From the NCBI RefSeq assembly GCF_014638915.1, contig NZ_BMFQ01000001.1, forward strand, positions 1,005,142 through 1,069,141: DNA of 64,000 bases. The letters run 5' to 3'. The position numbers and the translations under genes were made by a program. Shown here piece after piece: positions 8,020 through 18,446 of this stretch (its first letter is position 1; each line of letters starts with the position of its first letter). Source of the stretch: Xanthomarina arctica. GTDB taxonomy: Bacteria > Bacteroidota > Bacteroidia > Flavobacteriales > Flavobacteriaceae. Under the pieces are notes generated by a model. That model did not search any database. It saw only the letters and a list, made by a program, of their open reading frames with translations, and was not told where the DNA came from.

Positions 8020-10200
8020 ATGAAGCATCTTTATTTGGTTGTTTTAATTTTACTTTTTGTTTCGTGTTCAAACAATTCAAAAAAAGAAAGCTATGTGGAT
8101 TCCAAAAAAATAACCTCTGTTCATAAAGATGGTTATGTTGGAGATGCACAATGTATTTCTTGTCATAAGGATGCGGTTGCTACTTGGGAAGGTTCCGATC
8201 ACGATTTGGCTATGGAAGTAGCTAATGAAGAAACTGTTTTAGGAGATTTTAATAATGTGAACCAAAATATTGATGGAATTGCTTATGTCTTCAGCAGAAA
8301 AGATTCTGATTATTATGTTCAAGTTACCGAAATTGATGGTTCTGTAAACGACTACAAAATAAGTTACACTTTTGGAGTTACACCATTGCAACAATATTTA
8401 ATAGATTTTGATAATGGAAAAAAACAAGTGCTTCGGGTTACTTGGGATGATATAAAAAAACAATGGTATCATCAATATTCTGGAGATGCTTTCGATCCTC
8501 ACGACTGGATGCACTGGACACAAAGTTCGCAAAACTGGAATACCATGTGTGCCGAATGCCATTCCACAAATCTTCAGAAGAATTATATTGTTGATGAAGA
8601 TAGATTCGAAACCACATTTTCATCCATAGATGTTAGTTGTGAAAGTTGTCATGGCCCAGCCGAAAAACATGTTAATTGGGCAAATAACATGCAAGACTCA
8701 CTTCATACTAGTAAATATATTATAGCAGGAAATTCGCAATTTTCTCAAATGAATATGTGTGCGCCTTGTCATTCTAGACGTGCAAAACTTACCCAAAATT
8801 TAATTCCCGGAACAAATTTCGAAGATCAATATTTGCTTCAAAATTTATCTCAGGAGTTTTATCATGGCGATGGACAGATTGAAGCTGAAGATTATGTTTA
8901 TGGTTCTTTTGTGCAAAGTAAGATGTACCATAATAATGTTACTTGTACTGATTGTCATGATCCACATTCCTTAAAATTGAAAGCTGTTGGTAATAATTTA
9001 TGCATGCAGTGTCATGAGCCAAAATACGATAAGCCTACCCATCATTTTCATCCACAAAACTCAGAAGGGGCTCAATGCATCAATTGTCATATGACAGGTG
9101 TTACTTATATGGGAATTGATTTTAGAAGAGATCATAGTTTTAGAATTCCAAGACCTGATCAAAGTGTTACGTATGGTACACCAAATGCTTGTAATACATG
9201 TCATGCCGACAAATCAAACAAATGGGCAGCTAACAAAGTAGTGGAGTGGTATGGTTCAACTAGAGAAGAGCATTTTTCGGATGCTTTATTAATAAGTGGT
9301 CAAAATAATATCTCCAAAAAAGATCGTGAAGCTTTAGATGTATTTATCAACGATTTAAAATTTCCAGCCATTGCAAGAGCTTCGGTAATAGATAATTTAC
9401 AAATAACAGAATCAAAACAATATGAAGCTTTGTTACAAGGCTTGAACGATCCATCACCTATGGTGAGATACGCTTCTTTACAAAAGTTTAGAGGCTTAAG
9501 TATAGAAGACAGAACGTCGATTGCTATTAAACATACAAACGATACAACAAAACTTGTAAGAATAGGTGCGGCTCAATTACTCCTTGATTTAGATGCTAAT
9601 ACTTTGACAAATGTTGATTTAAATGGGTTAACCAAGTCTAGAAAGGAATTGGAAGATATGCTTTATAGTAGTGCCGATTTTTCGAATGGACGTATGCAAT
9701 TGGGAGATTATTACCTTCAAACAAACGATATCAATAGTGCTATAAAACATTATAAAATGGCGATAAAGTTAGATAGTCTGTTATTGCCTGTGTATTCCAA
9801 CCTAGCTACCAGTTATAGTATGCAAGGTAAATTAAGCGAAGCGCTCAATATTTTAAACCTCTTAATACAAAAAGACCCAGAATCATCAAGATCGTATTAT
9901 TTAAGAGCTTTATTGTATTTTGAATTAGAACAAAGCACCTTGGCTATAGCCGATTTAAAGAATGCCATAAACTTAGAGCCTTCAAATTCCAGATATTATT
10001 ATAATTTGGCAACCTATTATTATCAAAGTAAAAACTTTAATGAAGGAGAAAAAATAATAAAAAGCTCCCTGAATATTGAGCCTCAAAATCCAGATTACAA
10101 ATATCTTTTAGCATTAATTTATCAAGAACAAGGAAAAATTATAGAGGCACAAAAAATCATGCAAGAGCTAAATGTCAATCAACCTAAAAATGGTAATTAA
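8020..10200 (+). CDS. octaheme c-type cytochrome lipoprotein with HEAT-like and TPR repeats
   Basis: The 726-residue protein begins with a lipoprotein signal (LLFVSCSN, Cys16). Eight CXXCH heme-attachment motifs follow in the first 400 residues: CISCH, CAECH, CESCH, CAPCH, CTDCH, CMQCH, CINCH and CNTCH. The layout resembles multiheme cytochromes of the NrfA/octaheme reductase superfamily. After the hemes come a HEAT-like helical part (about 430-545) and four or so TPR units (about 550-715, LPVYSNLATSYSMQGKLSEA and similar). It is probably exported and bound to a membrane facing the periplasm. Fusion of a multiheme domain to TPR suggests a scaffolded electron-transfer complex. The substrate cannot be named: no matching reductase partner is nearby. 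Confidence 0.9.
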   Translation: MKHLYLVVLILLFVSCSNNSKKESYVDSKKITSVHKDGYVGDAQCISCHKDAVATWEGSDHDLAMEVANEETVLGDFNNVNQNIDGIAYVFSRKDSDYYVQVTEIDGSVNDYKISYTFGVTPLQQYLIDFDNGKKQVLRVTWDDIKKQWYHQYSGDAFDPHDWMHWTQSSQNWNTMCAECHSTNLQKNYIVDEDRFETTFSSIDVSCESCHGPAEKHVNWANNMQDSLHTSKYIIAGNSQFSQMNMCAPCHSRRAKLTQNLIPGTNFEDQYLLQNLSQEFYHGDGQIEAEDYVYGSFVQSKMYHNNVTCTDCHDPHSLKLKAVGNNLCMQCHEPKYDKPTHHFHPQNSEGAQCINCHMTGVTYMGIDFRRDHSFRIPRPDQSVTYGTPNACNTCHADKSNKWAANKVVEWYGSTREEHFSDALLISGQNNISKKDREALDVFINDLKFPAIARASVIDNLQITESKQYEALLQGLNDPSPMVRYASLQKFRGLSIEDRTSIAIKHTNDTTKLVRIGAAQLLLDLDANTLTNVDLNGLTKSRKELEDMLYSSADFSNGRMQLGDYYLQTNDINSAIKHYKMAIKLDSLLLPVYSNLATSYSMQGKLSEALNILNLLIQKDPESSRSYYLRALLYFELEQSTLAIADLKNAINLEPSNSRYYYNLATYYYQSKNFNEGEKIIKSSLNIEPQNPDYKYLLALIYQEQGKIIEAQKIMQELNVNQPKNGN

Positions 10201-10243
10201 CAGATTTTTTCAGATACCCGCTTTATTTACCAGTTAGAATAAA

Positions 10244-11281
10244 ATGAAATATACCAATTTACCACATACTAATATTAAAGTAAGCAAACTCTGTTTAGGA
10301 ACCATGACATGGGGAAATCAAAATACCCAAGAAGAAGGTTTTGCCCAAATGGATTTGGCAACAGACAGAGGAATCAATTTTTTCGATTGTGCCGAATTAT
10401 ATCCAGTTCCTGCAACCGCAGAAACCTACTCCAAAACAGAACAGATTATAGGAAATTGGTTTAAAAAAACAGGAAAACGGGACCAGATTGTGTTAGCAAC
10501 CAAAATCGCAGGCCCTGGAGATTATACGGCTCATATTAGAACCAATGGATTTAGTCCTGAAGCACTAAAGGATGCTGTAAACCAGAGTTTAAAAAGACTT
10601 CAAACAGATTATATAGATTTATATCAGCTTCACTGGCCAGAAAGACAGACTAATACGTTCGGGGTTCGGGATTATAAACACGAAGAAACGGATAAGTGGA
10701 AAGATAATTTTAATGAAATCCTTCAAACGTTTCAAGACATTATTAAAGAAGGTAAGGTGAGGCATATTGGTGTTTCAAACGAAAAAGCTTGGGGAACCAT
10801 GCGTTATCTTGAAGAATCTAAAAACAACAGTTTGCCTAGAATAATAACCATTCAAAATGCCTATTCTCTATTAAATCGTGTGTTTGAAGGAGATATGGCA
10901 GAAATTTCCATGAGAGAAGATGTTGGACTTTTAGCCTATTCCCCTATGGCATTTGGGGTATTGTCTGGAAAATATATTAAAGGGACAGCTACCGAAAATT
11001 CTAGATTGAAATTATTTCCTAGATTTTCAAGATATAGTTCAGAACAAGCAAATCAAGCAACTCAAGCTTATTTAAAGCTAGCTGAAGAACATAATATGTC
11101 TTTAGCTCAAATGTCTTTGGCATTTGTTACCCAACAACCATTTATAACGAGTAATATAATAGGAGCAACAAATTTAATTCAATTACAAGAAAATGTAGAA
11201 AGTATTGAATTGAATTTAAGTCAAGAAATATTGGATTCTATTAATAAAATACATGGTATTTTTCCAAATCCAGCTCCTTAA
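10244..11281 (+). CDS. tas: NADP(H)-dependent aldo-keto reductase, Tas-like
   Basis: The 345-residue protein matches the E. coli Tas type of aldo-keto reductase over its length, as judged from memory of that sequence: LCLGTMTWGNQN, AELYPVPATAETYSKTE, LQTDYIDLYQLHWPERQTNTFG, IGVSNEKAWG and the final PNPAP. These enzymes are cytoplasmic (beta/alpha)8 barrels reducing carbonyl compounds with NADPH. The catalytic tetrad is visible as D50-region (FFDCAELY, with Tyr), Lys in LATKIAG and His in LHWPE. It follows the cytochrome gene with only 43 bases between, so co-transcription is possible, but no shared pathway is evident. The physiological substrate is unknown. Confidence 0.92.
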   Translation: MKYTNLPHTNIKVSKLCLGTMTWGNQNTQEEGFAQMDLATDRGINFFDCAELYPVPATAETYSKTEQIIGNWFKKTGKRDQIVLATKIAGPGDYTAHIRTNGFSPEALKDAVNQSLKRLQTDYIDLYQLHWPERQTNTFGVRDYKHEETDKWKDNFNEILQTFQDIIKEGKVRHIGVSNEKAWGTMRYLEESKNNSLPRIITIQNAYSLLNRVFEGDMAEISMREDVGLLAYSPMAFGVLSGKYIKGTATENSRLKLFPRFSRYSSEQANQATQAYLKLAEEHNMSLAQMSLAFVTQQPFITSNIIGATNLIQLQENVESIELNLSQEILDSINKIHGIFPNPAP

Positions 11282-11514
11282 TCTAGCAGAATCTATTAAA
11301 ATTTTAAAAATCGAATATTAACACAATTCACCGAAGAAACAAGTAGTTTATCTATTAAGTAAATGTTAACACATTCTTAATACAGAAATTTTATAATTTA
11401 GGTTTTTGGAATTTGTCAGATTGTAAGTGATCCATTTTCAATCTGAAATTCACTAAAAACTTAAGCTATTAGTAGTTAGTGGCTTACATAAAATAACTAA
11501 CCTATTTTTATAAA
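11282..11514 (+). promoter_or_regulatory. 233-base leader region of the first adhesin module
   Basis: No gene is seen here. Two perfect inverted repeats lie in it: CAGATTG (11417-11423) with CAATCTG (11439-11445), and GTTAGT with ACTAAC just before the gene. A -7-like TATAATTTAG occurs near 11391. These suggest a folded 5' UTR of about 100 bases before the adhesin-PorP-OmpA operon. Confidence 0.4.
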
Positions 11515-14500
11515 ATGAAAAAAATTACGCTATCTCTACTATTTGGGTTTATTTCCTTAATTGGGTTTTCTCAAATAGGTTTAGTAGAAAATTTCGACGC
11601 GGGTTTGACCTTGCCTACAGGATGGACGGGTACTGGATACTCCGGATCTGTATTTCAAACATGTAGTGTGGTGTCTTTAAGAGCCAACTTAAGTGATCAA
11701 AATTTTACTGACGATTTGATTTCACCGAACATTGTTGGTCAATCCAATGGTACTGATTTAACAGTAGCTTTTGACTATAAAATTGTTGACTGGCCTTCTG
11801 CAATCACACCAGCTCCTCCAGGTTGGGGAGAATTATTAGTGCAATATTCCACTAATAATGGAACAGATTGGACGACCATGGGAACTGTAAACGATGCTAA
11901 TCACGTACCTGGAATTACCTGTAACAACATAAGTTTTGTGTTGCCTGCGGCAAATATTCCAACGGGTTCCAATTTTAAATTAAGGTTTTTAAATAATTAT
12001 TTCTCAGGAAATTATTATTTCTACATAGATAATGTAACGGCTACACAAGTAGTAGTGGACCCACCTTCATGTTCTAATTTAATGGCCCCAGCAAATGGAG
12101 CAACTGGTGTGCCAATAACAGCCAATTTAAGCTGGGTGGCTGCTACTGGAATTCCTACAGGATATACCCTTTCTGTTGGAACAACTCCTGGTGGAACAGA
12201 TGTGGTTGACAACTTAAATGTTGGTCTTTCAACAACATATGATTTACCAGAATTAAATTACTCTACAACCTATTATGTAACCATTTCGCCATTTAACGCT
12301 AATGGTCCAGCTATAGGCTGTTCTGAACAATCTTTTACTACTGGAGCAGATCCAAACGCACCAGTTGATTGTGGTTCGGGTATTCCTATTAATACAATTT
12401 TTTGTTATACAAATAACGATAGTACAAGCTTTAGTTTTGTAAGTAGCGATGGAGCTCCATTGGTAGTGATCTTCAACTCAGGAACTACCGAAAATAACTG
12501 GGATGAGCTTGTGGTTACAGACTCTGACGGTTCGAATATATATACTGGATATGGCGTTGCAGGTAACTTAGCGGGGTTAATGTTTACTTCTTCTGGAGAC
12601 AGTATTACCATTGGAGTAACTTCTGATAGTTCTGGTGTTAGTTGTACAACCAATCCTTGGAATTTTGATGTTTCTTGTGTAGATACAACGGTTGTTCCTA
12701 ATTGTAATGCCGTTTTAACCACGCCTGCAAATGGAGCAGTTAATGTCAATGAAAATGAAAATTTAACATGGAGTCCTGCTAGTATTTTTGTAACTGGTTA
12801 TACACTTTATATGGGAACTACGCCTGGAGGAACAGATATTCTGGACGGAGTTGATGTAGGAAACGTTTTAACTTACGATCCTGGTACTTTAGCTTACGAA
12901 ACAATGTATTATGTAACCATTATTCCTTATAATGATAATGGTCCTGCAATAAATTGTAATGAGCAAAACTTTACTACAAGACTAGATCCTAACCAAATTA
13001 TTGATTGTGCTACAAGTCAAGTTTTAAATACGGTTTTCTGTTACGAAAATGGAAATAACACGTATCAAGAAATTTTTAGTTTCCAAAGTTCAGATGGAGC
13101 ACCTTTAAACTTGTTCTTTAATTCTGGAACTATTGAAACTTGTTGCGATACCCTTAGAATTGAAGAAGGTGATGGAACTGTCCTTTACCAAGGTACAGGA
13201 GATGCTACAGGTAGTTTTGCCGGTCTTTCTATAAATTCCACTACAGATAGAATTGTAATGTTCTACGAAGCAGATAGTTCTGTAAGTTGTGGAAGTGGAA
13301 GTCGTACCCCATGGGATTTTGATGTATCCTGTATTGATACTACTGTTATTCCAAACTGTAATGCCTCTTTAACAAGTCCTATAGATGGCGCAGTTGGTGT
13401 AGATGAAGATGACGATTTAACTTGGAGTCCTGCAACTATTTTCGTTACTGGATATACCTTATATATGGGAACCACTCCTGGTGGAACAGATGTTTTAGAT
13501 GGTGTTGATGTTGGAACGGATTTAACTTACGATCCAGGTACTTTAACTTATGGAACAACTTATTATGTTACTATTGTACCTTATAATACTAATGGTCCAG
13601 CTACAGGTTGTACAGAAGAAAGTTTTACAGTACGAAATGATCCATTCCAAATTGTGGATTGCGAAACAAATCAAATAGTAAATACCATTTTCTGTTATGA
13701 AAATGGAAATAATACATTTATAGAGACTTTCAGTTTTCAAAGTTCAAATGGAAACCCATTAAATATGTTTTTTCATTCCGGAACCTTAGAAGCTAACTGG
13801 GACACTATTAGGATAGAAGAAGGAAATGGAACAATTATTTATGAAGGAACTGGAACTGCAGGAAATTTAGCAGGCTTGTCTGTGAATTCCACTACTGATA
13901 CTATGGTGTTGTTTTATGAAGCAGATGGTTTTGGAAGTTGTGCAAGTGGAGGTCAGACACCTTGGAATTTTGATGTGTCTTGTATAGATACAACTGCAGT
14001 TCCAAACTGTAATGCCGCTTTAACCATTCCATTAAATGGTGCTGTTGATGTAAATGAAAATACCGATTTAACTTGGAGCGCTGCTTCTATTATTGTTACT
14101 GGATATACACTTTATGTTGGAACCACACCAGGTGGAATAGATATTTTAAATGCTGTTGATGTAGGAAATGTTTTAACCTACGATTTAGGAACCTTAGCCT
14201 ATGAAACAACTTATTATGTAACTGTAGTTCCTTATAACACTAATGGTTCAGCTAGTGATTGTACTGAATATAATTTCACTACAAGACTTGACCCTAATCA
14301 AATTATAGATTGTGATAATGGAGATGTATTAAATACGGTACATTGCTATGAAAATGGAGATAATACCTATCAAGAAATTTATAGTTTTCAAAGTTCTACA
14401 GGATTTCCTTTAAATATCTTGTTCAATTCTGGAACTATAGAAACCTGTTGTGATACTTTAAGAATTGAAGATGGAGACGGTACAGTTTTATATCAAGGAA

Positions 14501-17496
14501 CTGGTAATAATGGTGACCTTGCTGGTTTATCGTTTACATCTACTACAGATAGAATTGTTGTTTTTGCTGAGGCAGATGGCTCAATAAGTTGTGAGAGTGG
14601 AAGTAGAGAGCCTTGGGATTTCGATGTTTGGTGTCAAACATGTTTACCACAAACCGTTACTTTTAATGTTGTAAACGGAGACTGTGTTACAGATCCAGAT
14701 AATCCAGTTTTTGAAGTGCAAGTGGATGTTACTGATATGGGAGATGCAGAATCTATAACACTTACAGATAATCAAGGAAGTGCTCCTCAAATAATCACTG
14801 AAACTGGAGTATTGATTTTTGGTCCTTATGCAGCAAATACAAATATTGTAATTACTACAGCTAATACTAACGATCCTAATTGTACGGTTATTAGTAATCC
14901 ATTATCATTCTTATGTCCACCACCACCAAATCCATGTTCTATTGTATTTGCTGGAGATGATACGTCTGTAGATTGTGCAACACCAGAAGCTGTGCTTGCT
15001 GCTAACTTCCACTTATATGGGCAAGACACAAATAATTACGAAATTAATGCCATAGATACTTGTCCTACGCCACCAGTTGATGGAGCAACACCTACTAGTA
15101 TAGATGTGGATGACACTTGGTCTGAAGTTCTTGAGTTAGGTTTTGATTTCTGTTTCTATGGAGGCGTGTATAATCAAGTAATTATAGGGTCCAACGGTGT
15201 AGTGAGTTTTGAAATAGAGAATGCTGGAGATTATAACGGCTGGGATTTATCGCCATTTACTGGTGGTGTTTCGACCTTACCAAATTCAACGAATACGACA
15301 ATAACTCAAGCTAACATATTTGGGGTAGGGCATGATATCGACCCTTCTGTATGTGGAAGTATTGACTATGTTGTATTAGGTTCCTCACCTTATAGACAGT
15401 TTGTAGTTAATTACAACGCTGTTTGTCAATTTGGTTCTGCTTGTAATTCACTTCAAAGCACATCTCAGATTATACTTCATGAATCGTCAAATAATATTGA
15501 TATTCATGTAATAAGTAAACCAACGTGTATGAGCTGGAACGATGGTTTAGCGGTAGTTGGATTGCAAAATGTTGGTGATACTGCTGCTACTACACCTCCA
15601 GGTCGTAATACAGGAGTTTGGACAGTTACAGAACCAGAATCTTGGAGATTCTCACCTTCTGGAACACCAAATTACACTTTAGAATGGTTAGATGAAAACG
15701 GAAATATAATCGGAACAGAAGATACTGTTACAGTATCTCCTACTCAAACATCAACCTATACGTTCGAAGTTACTTACGACTTATGTACTGGTGGAACTGC
15801 TACAGTTTCAGATGAAGTGGAAGTTGAATATATTAACCTTTCAACTTTTGATTCTACTTTTGAAATGACAGCAACTTGTACTGGTGGTACTGCCGACATT
15901 CTTGGTGATACGGGAGGAACATTTACATTCAATCCTGAGCCAACGGATGGAGCAACTATTAACGTTTCTACTGGTGAAGTTATGAATGGAATTCCTGGAA
16001 CAACCTATACTATTCAATATACAGTTGGAGAAGAAGCTTGTCCTTCTATAGGAACACAAACTTTAGAAGTGCCTGGAGCTGGTGATGCGTCCTTTACACT
16101 AACTGCAAGTTGCGATGGCGCAATTGCAACAATTACTGGATCTACTGGCGGAACATTTGCTTTTAACCCAGAACCTGGTGATGGAGCGATTATTGATGCA
16201 GACACAGGAGAAATTACAAATGGCGTTGCTGGAACAACTTATACTGTTGAATATGAAACTTCAGGAGATTGTGGAACTTCAAGTATGCAAACGGTAACCA
16301 TTACTGGTTCGGATGATTCGTCATTTACAATGACAGCAAGTTGTACTGGAGCTACTGCAGAAATAACAGGAATGACTGGAGGAGTATTTACTTTTAACCC
16401 AATACCTTCAGATGGTGCCTTAATTGACCCAACAACAGGAGAGATTACAAATGGGGTTACTGGAGCTACCTATACAGTAGAATATGCAACAGATAGTGCT
16501 TGTCCAAGTACGACTACGCAATCTGTAACAATATCTTCACAAGAAGATGCTACATTTACATTAGTACCAACTTGCGATGGTGCAACTGCAACCATAACTG
16601 GAGATTCAGGAGGAACATTTACATTTAATCCTGTGCCAACAGATGGAGCAACTATTGATGCTTCTACTGGTGTTATTACTAATGGCGTTTCTGGAACAAC
16701 CTATACGGTGGTATATACCACAGCAGGATCTTGTCCAGCAAACTCTACTCAAACGGTAACTGTAACAGGTACATCAGATGCTTCATTTAGCATGTTCCCA
16801 ACTTGTAGTGGTGCAACAGCAAACATAACAGGTGATATGGGAGGAACCTTCGCGTTCAACCCAGAACCTGGAGATGGTGCAGTAATTGATCCAGTTACGG
16901 GAGAAATTACAAATGGTACACCTCAAGAAACTTATACTGTTGAATATACTACATCAGGTACATGCTCTGAAATGAGTTCTGTCTTGGTAACTTTATTAAC
17001 AAGTCCGGAAGATGCGTCCTTTATTATTGTATCAATAACTTGTGATAATGCTACGGTTGAAGTAACTGGAGATACAGGTGGTACATTTGCACTTAATCCT
17101 CCTTCACAAGGTGGAGCAGTAATAAACCCTATTACAGGAGAAGTTACTGGTGCAGTATCTAATACCAATTATACTATAGAATACACGACGTCTGGTTCTT
17201 GTCCTGTTACCACAGATGAAACATTTAAAACAGAAACATGTGTTATCCCTCAAGTAATTACACCAAATGGAGATAATTATAATGATTCTTTCGACTTAAC
17301 TGGCTTTGATGTAAGTAGTTTGGAAGTATTCAATAGAAATGGGATTAAAGTTTACAGTAGAAATAATTATACAAATGAATTTATAGGCATTTCGGATAAT
17401 GGAGACGAGCTACCAACAGGAACTTATTTCTATGTGATGAGATATCAAGAAGACAAGGTAAAATCGGCTTGGGTATATATTAATAGAGAACAGTAA
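11515..17496 (+). CDS. giant cell-surface adhesin with T9SS type B sorting domain
   Basis: The 1993-residue protein is exported by Sec (signal peptide 1-19, ending IGFSQ) and then by T9SS. Residues about 20-178 form a jelly-roll-like region. Four tandem units of about 217 residues follow (starting near 182, 393, 612 and 828); each joins a fibronectin-III-like part (GYTLYMGTTPGGTD, TTYYVTI) to a CUB-like part (NTVFCYENG, DTLRIEEGDGT, WDFDVSC). Residues about 1105-1300 look nidogen-like (GFDFCFYGGVYNQVIIGSNG). Six Ig-like repeats of about 78 residues (near 1444-1905) share GTFTFNP, TGEITNG and TYTVEY. The last 85 residues are a gliding-motility-associated type B domain (VITPNGDNYNDSFDLTGF, PTGTYFYVM). 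Downstream at 23 bases is a PorP/SprF gene, the usual partner for type B cargo. The ligand is unknown. Confidence 0.92.
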   Translation: MKKITLSLLFGFISLIGFSQIGLVENFDAGLTLPTGWTGTGYSGSVFQTCSVVSLRANLSDQNFTDDLISPNIVGQSNGTDLTVAFDYKIVDWPSAITPAPPGWGELLVQYSTNNGTDWTTMGTVNDANHVPGITCNNISFVLPAANIPTGSNFKLRFLNNYFSGNYYFYIDNVTATQVVVDPPSCSNLMAPANGATGVPITANLSWVAATGIPTGYTLSVGTTPGGTDVVDNLNVGLSTTYDLPELNYSTTYYVTISPFNANGPAIGCSEQSFTTGADPNAPVDCGSGIPINTIFCYTNNDSTSFSFVSSDGAPLVVIFNSGTTENNWDELVVTDSDGSNIYTGYGVAGNLAGLMFTSSGDSITIGVTSDSSGVSCTTNPWNFDVSCVDTTVVPNCNAVLTTPANGAVNVNENENLTWSPASIFVTGYTLYMGTTPGGTDILDGVDVGNVLTYDPGTLAYETMYYVTIIPYNDNGPAINCNEQNFTTRLDPNQIIDCATSQVLNTVFCYENGNNTYQEIFSFQSSDGAPLNLFFNSGTIETCCDTLRIEEGDGTVLYQGTGDATGSFAGLSINSTTDRIVMFYEADSSVSCGSGSRTPWDFDVSCIDTTVIPNCNASLTSPIDGAVGVDEDDDLTWSPATIFVTGYTLYMGTTPGGTDVLDGVDVGTDLTYDPGTLTYGTTYYVTIVPYNTNGPATGCTEESFTVRNDPFQIVDCETNQIVNTIFCYENGNNTFIETFSFQSSNGNPLNMFFHSGTLEANWDTIRIEEGNGTIIYEGTGTAGNLAGLSVNSTTDTMVLFYEADGFGSCASGGQTPWNFDVSCIDTTAVPNCNAALTIPLNGAVDVNENTDLTWSAASIIVTGYTLYVGTTPGGIDILNAVDVGNVLTYDLGTLAYETTYYVTVVPYNTNGSASDCTEYNFTTRLDPNQIIDCDNGDVLNTVHCYENGDNTYQEIYSFQSSTGFPLNILFNSGTIETCCDTLRIEDGDGTVLYQGTGNNGDLAGLSFTSTTDRIVVFAEADGSISCESGSREPWDFDVWCQTCLPQTVTFNVVNGDCVTDPDNPVFEVQVDVTDMGDAESITLTDNQGSAPQIITETGVLIFGPYAANTNIVITTANTNDPNCTVISNPLSFLCPPPPNPCSIVFAGDDTSVDCATPEAVLAANFHLYGQDTNNYEINAIDTCPTPPVDGATPTSIDVDDTWSEVLELGFDFCFYGGVYNQVIIGSNGVVSFEIENAGDYNGWDLSPFTGGVSTLPNSTNTTITQANIFGVGHDIDPSVCGSIDYVVLGSSPYRQFVVNYNAVCQFGSACNSLQSTSQIILHESSNNIDIHVISKPTCMSWNDGLAVVGLQNVGDTAATTPPGRNTGVWTVTEPESWRFSPSGTPNYTLEWLDENGNIIGTEDTVTVSPTQTSTYTFEVTYDLCTGGTATVSDEVEVEYINLSTFDSTFEMTATCTGGTADILGDTGGTFTFNPEPTDGATINVSTGEVMNGIPGTTYTIQYTVGEEACPSIGTQTLEVPGAGDASFTLTASCDGAIATITGSTGGTFAFNPEPGDGAIIDADTGEITNGVAGTTYTVEYETSGDCGTSSMQTVTITGSDDSSFTMTASCTGATAEITGMTGGVFTFNPIPSDGALIDPTTGEITNGVTGATYTVEYATDSACPSTTTQSVTISSQEDATFTLVPTCDGATATITGDSGGTFTFNPVPTDGATIDASTGVITNGVSGTTYTVVYTTAGSCPANSTQTVTVTGTSDASFSMFPTCSGATANITGDMGGTFAFNPEPGDGAVIDPVTGEITNGTPQETYTVEYTTSGTCSEMSSVLVTLLTSPEDASFIIVSITCDNATVEVTGDTGGTFALNPPSQGGAVINPITGEVTGAVSNTNYTIEYTTSGSCPVTTDETFKTETCVIPQVITPNGDNYNDSFDLTGFDVSSLEVFNRNGIKVYSRNNYTNEFIGISDNGDELPTGTYFYVMRYQEDKVKSAWVYINREQ

Positions 17497-17519
17497 ACTA
17501 ACACAACCAAATTATTATA

Positions 17520-18428
17520 ATGAAAAAACTATATATCATTCTCGTATTCTTGTTTGCATTACAAATGCATGCGCAACAAGACCCTCAATTTACACAGTAT
17601 ATGTATAACATGAACGTTATAAATCCAGCTTATGCTGGCTCTTACGATGGCGTAGCAATTGGGCTTCTGTATAGAAGCCAATGGGTTGGCTTAGATGGCT
17701 CTCCTAATACTGCTACTTTTAATGTAAGTTCTCCAGTAGGCAAAAGAGTGGGGGTTGGACTATCTTTTATTAATGATCAAATTGGGCCTGTTATAGAAAA
17801 CAATGTCTATGCAGATTTCTCTTATACGCTTCCATTAGGAGGTGAGAATAAGTTAGCTTTCGGTCTAAAGGCAGGTGCAACATTCCATGATATTGGACTG
17901 GTTGATCTAGATGCTACAGATCCTAATGATCCCTTATTACAAACTAATATAAACCAAGCGACACCTAATGTGGGTGTCGGGGTTTATTTTTATCAAACAA
18001 ATAAGTATTATTTGTCTCTGTCTATGCCTAACATGTTGAACTCAGTTCATTTAGATGATAATGGTTATAAAATAGGTTCAGAAACGCTACACTTCTTTGC
18101 TGCGGCAGGGTATGTGTTTAGCCTTTCAGAGAATTTTAAATTAAAGCCAAATACCATGTTTAAAATGGCTGTAGATGCACCTTTAAGTTTCGATATAAAT
18201 GCGAACCTGTTTATGTATGATAGAGTTGAGGTTGGAGTTGGATACCGTTTAGAAGATTCTTTTATTGGAATGATTAATTTCTTAATCACACCTAATATTA
18301 GAGTTGGATATGCTTATGATAGTGTTATATCAGATCTTGATGTAGCAACATCTGCTTCTCATGAAATTTTTATAAATTTCGATATTCCACTTTTAAAGAA
18401 AGTGTCACGTTCACCTCGTTACTTCTAA
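17520..18428 (+). CDS. PorP/SprF-family T9SS membrane protein
   Basis: This 302-residue outer-membrane barrel belongs to the PorP/SprF family, which helps secrete or anchor SprB-like adhesins carrying type B sorting domains. Seen features are the signal peptide (ending LQMHAQQD), the family opening DPQFTQYMYNMNVINPAYAGS, and a C-terminal strand ending RSPRYF. It lies 23 bases after the giant adhesin gene and 18 bases before a TPR-PD40-OmpA gene, the three-gene order familiar from sprB-sprF-like loci. A second copy is cut by the window end at 63946. Confidence 0.95.
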   Translation: MKKLYIILVFLFALQMHAQQDPQFTQYMYNMNVINPAYAGSYDGVAIGLLYRSQWVGLDGSPNTATFNVSSPVGKRVGVGLSFINDQIGPVIENNVYADFSYTLPLGGENKLAFGLKAGATFHDIGLVDLDATDPNDPLLQTNINQATPNVGVGVYFYQTNKYYLSLSMPNMLNSVHLDDNGYKIGSETLHFFAAAGYVFSLSENFKLKPNTMFKMAVDAPLSFDINANLFMYDRVEVGVGYRLEDSFIGMINFLITPNIRVGYAYDSVISDLDVATSASHEIFINFDIPLLKKVSRSPRYF

Positions 18429-18446
18429 TTACTTAAGCTAAACATT

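Noticed and set aside
12021-17168. Several minus-strand open frames of 60-115 codons within the first adhesin gene.
   Set aside because: They are antisense shadows of repetitive Thr/Gly/Ser-rich coding sequence, without starts, promoters or family likeness.
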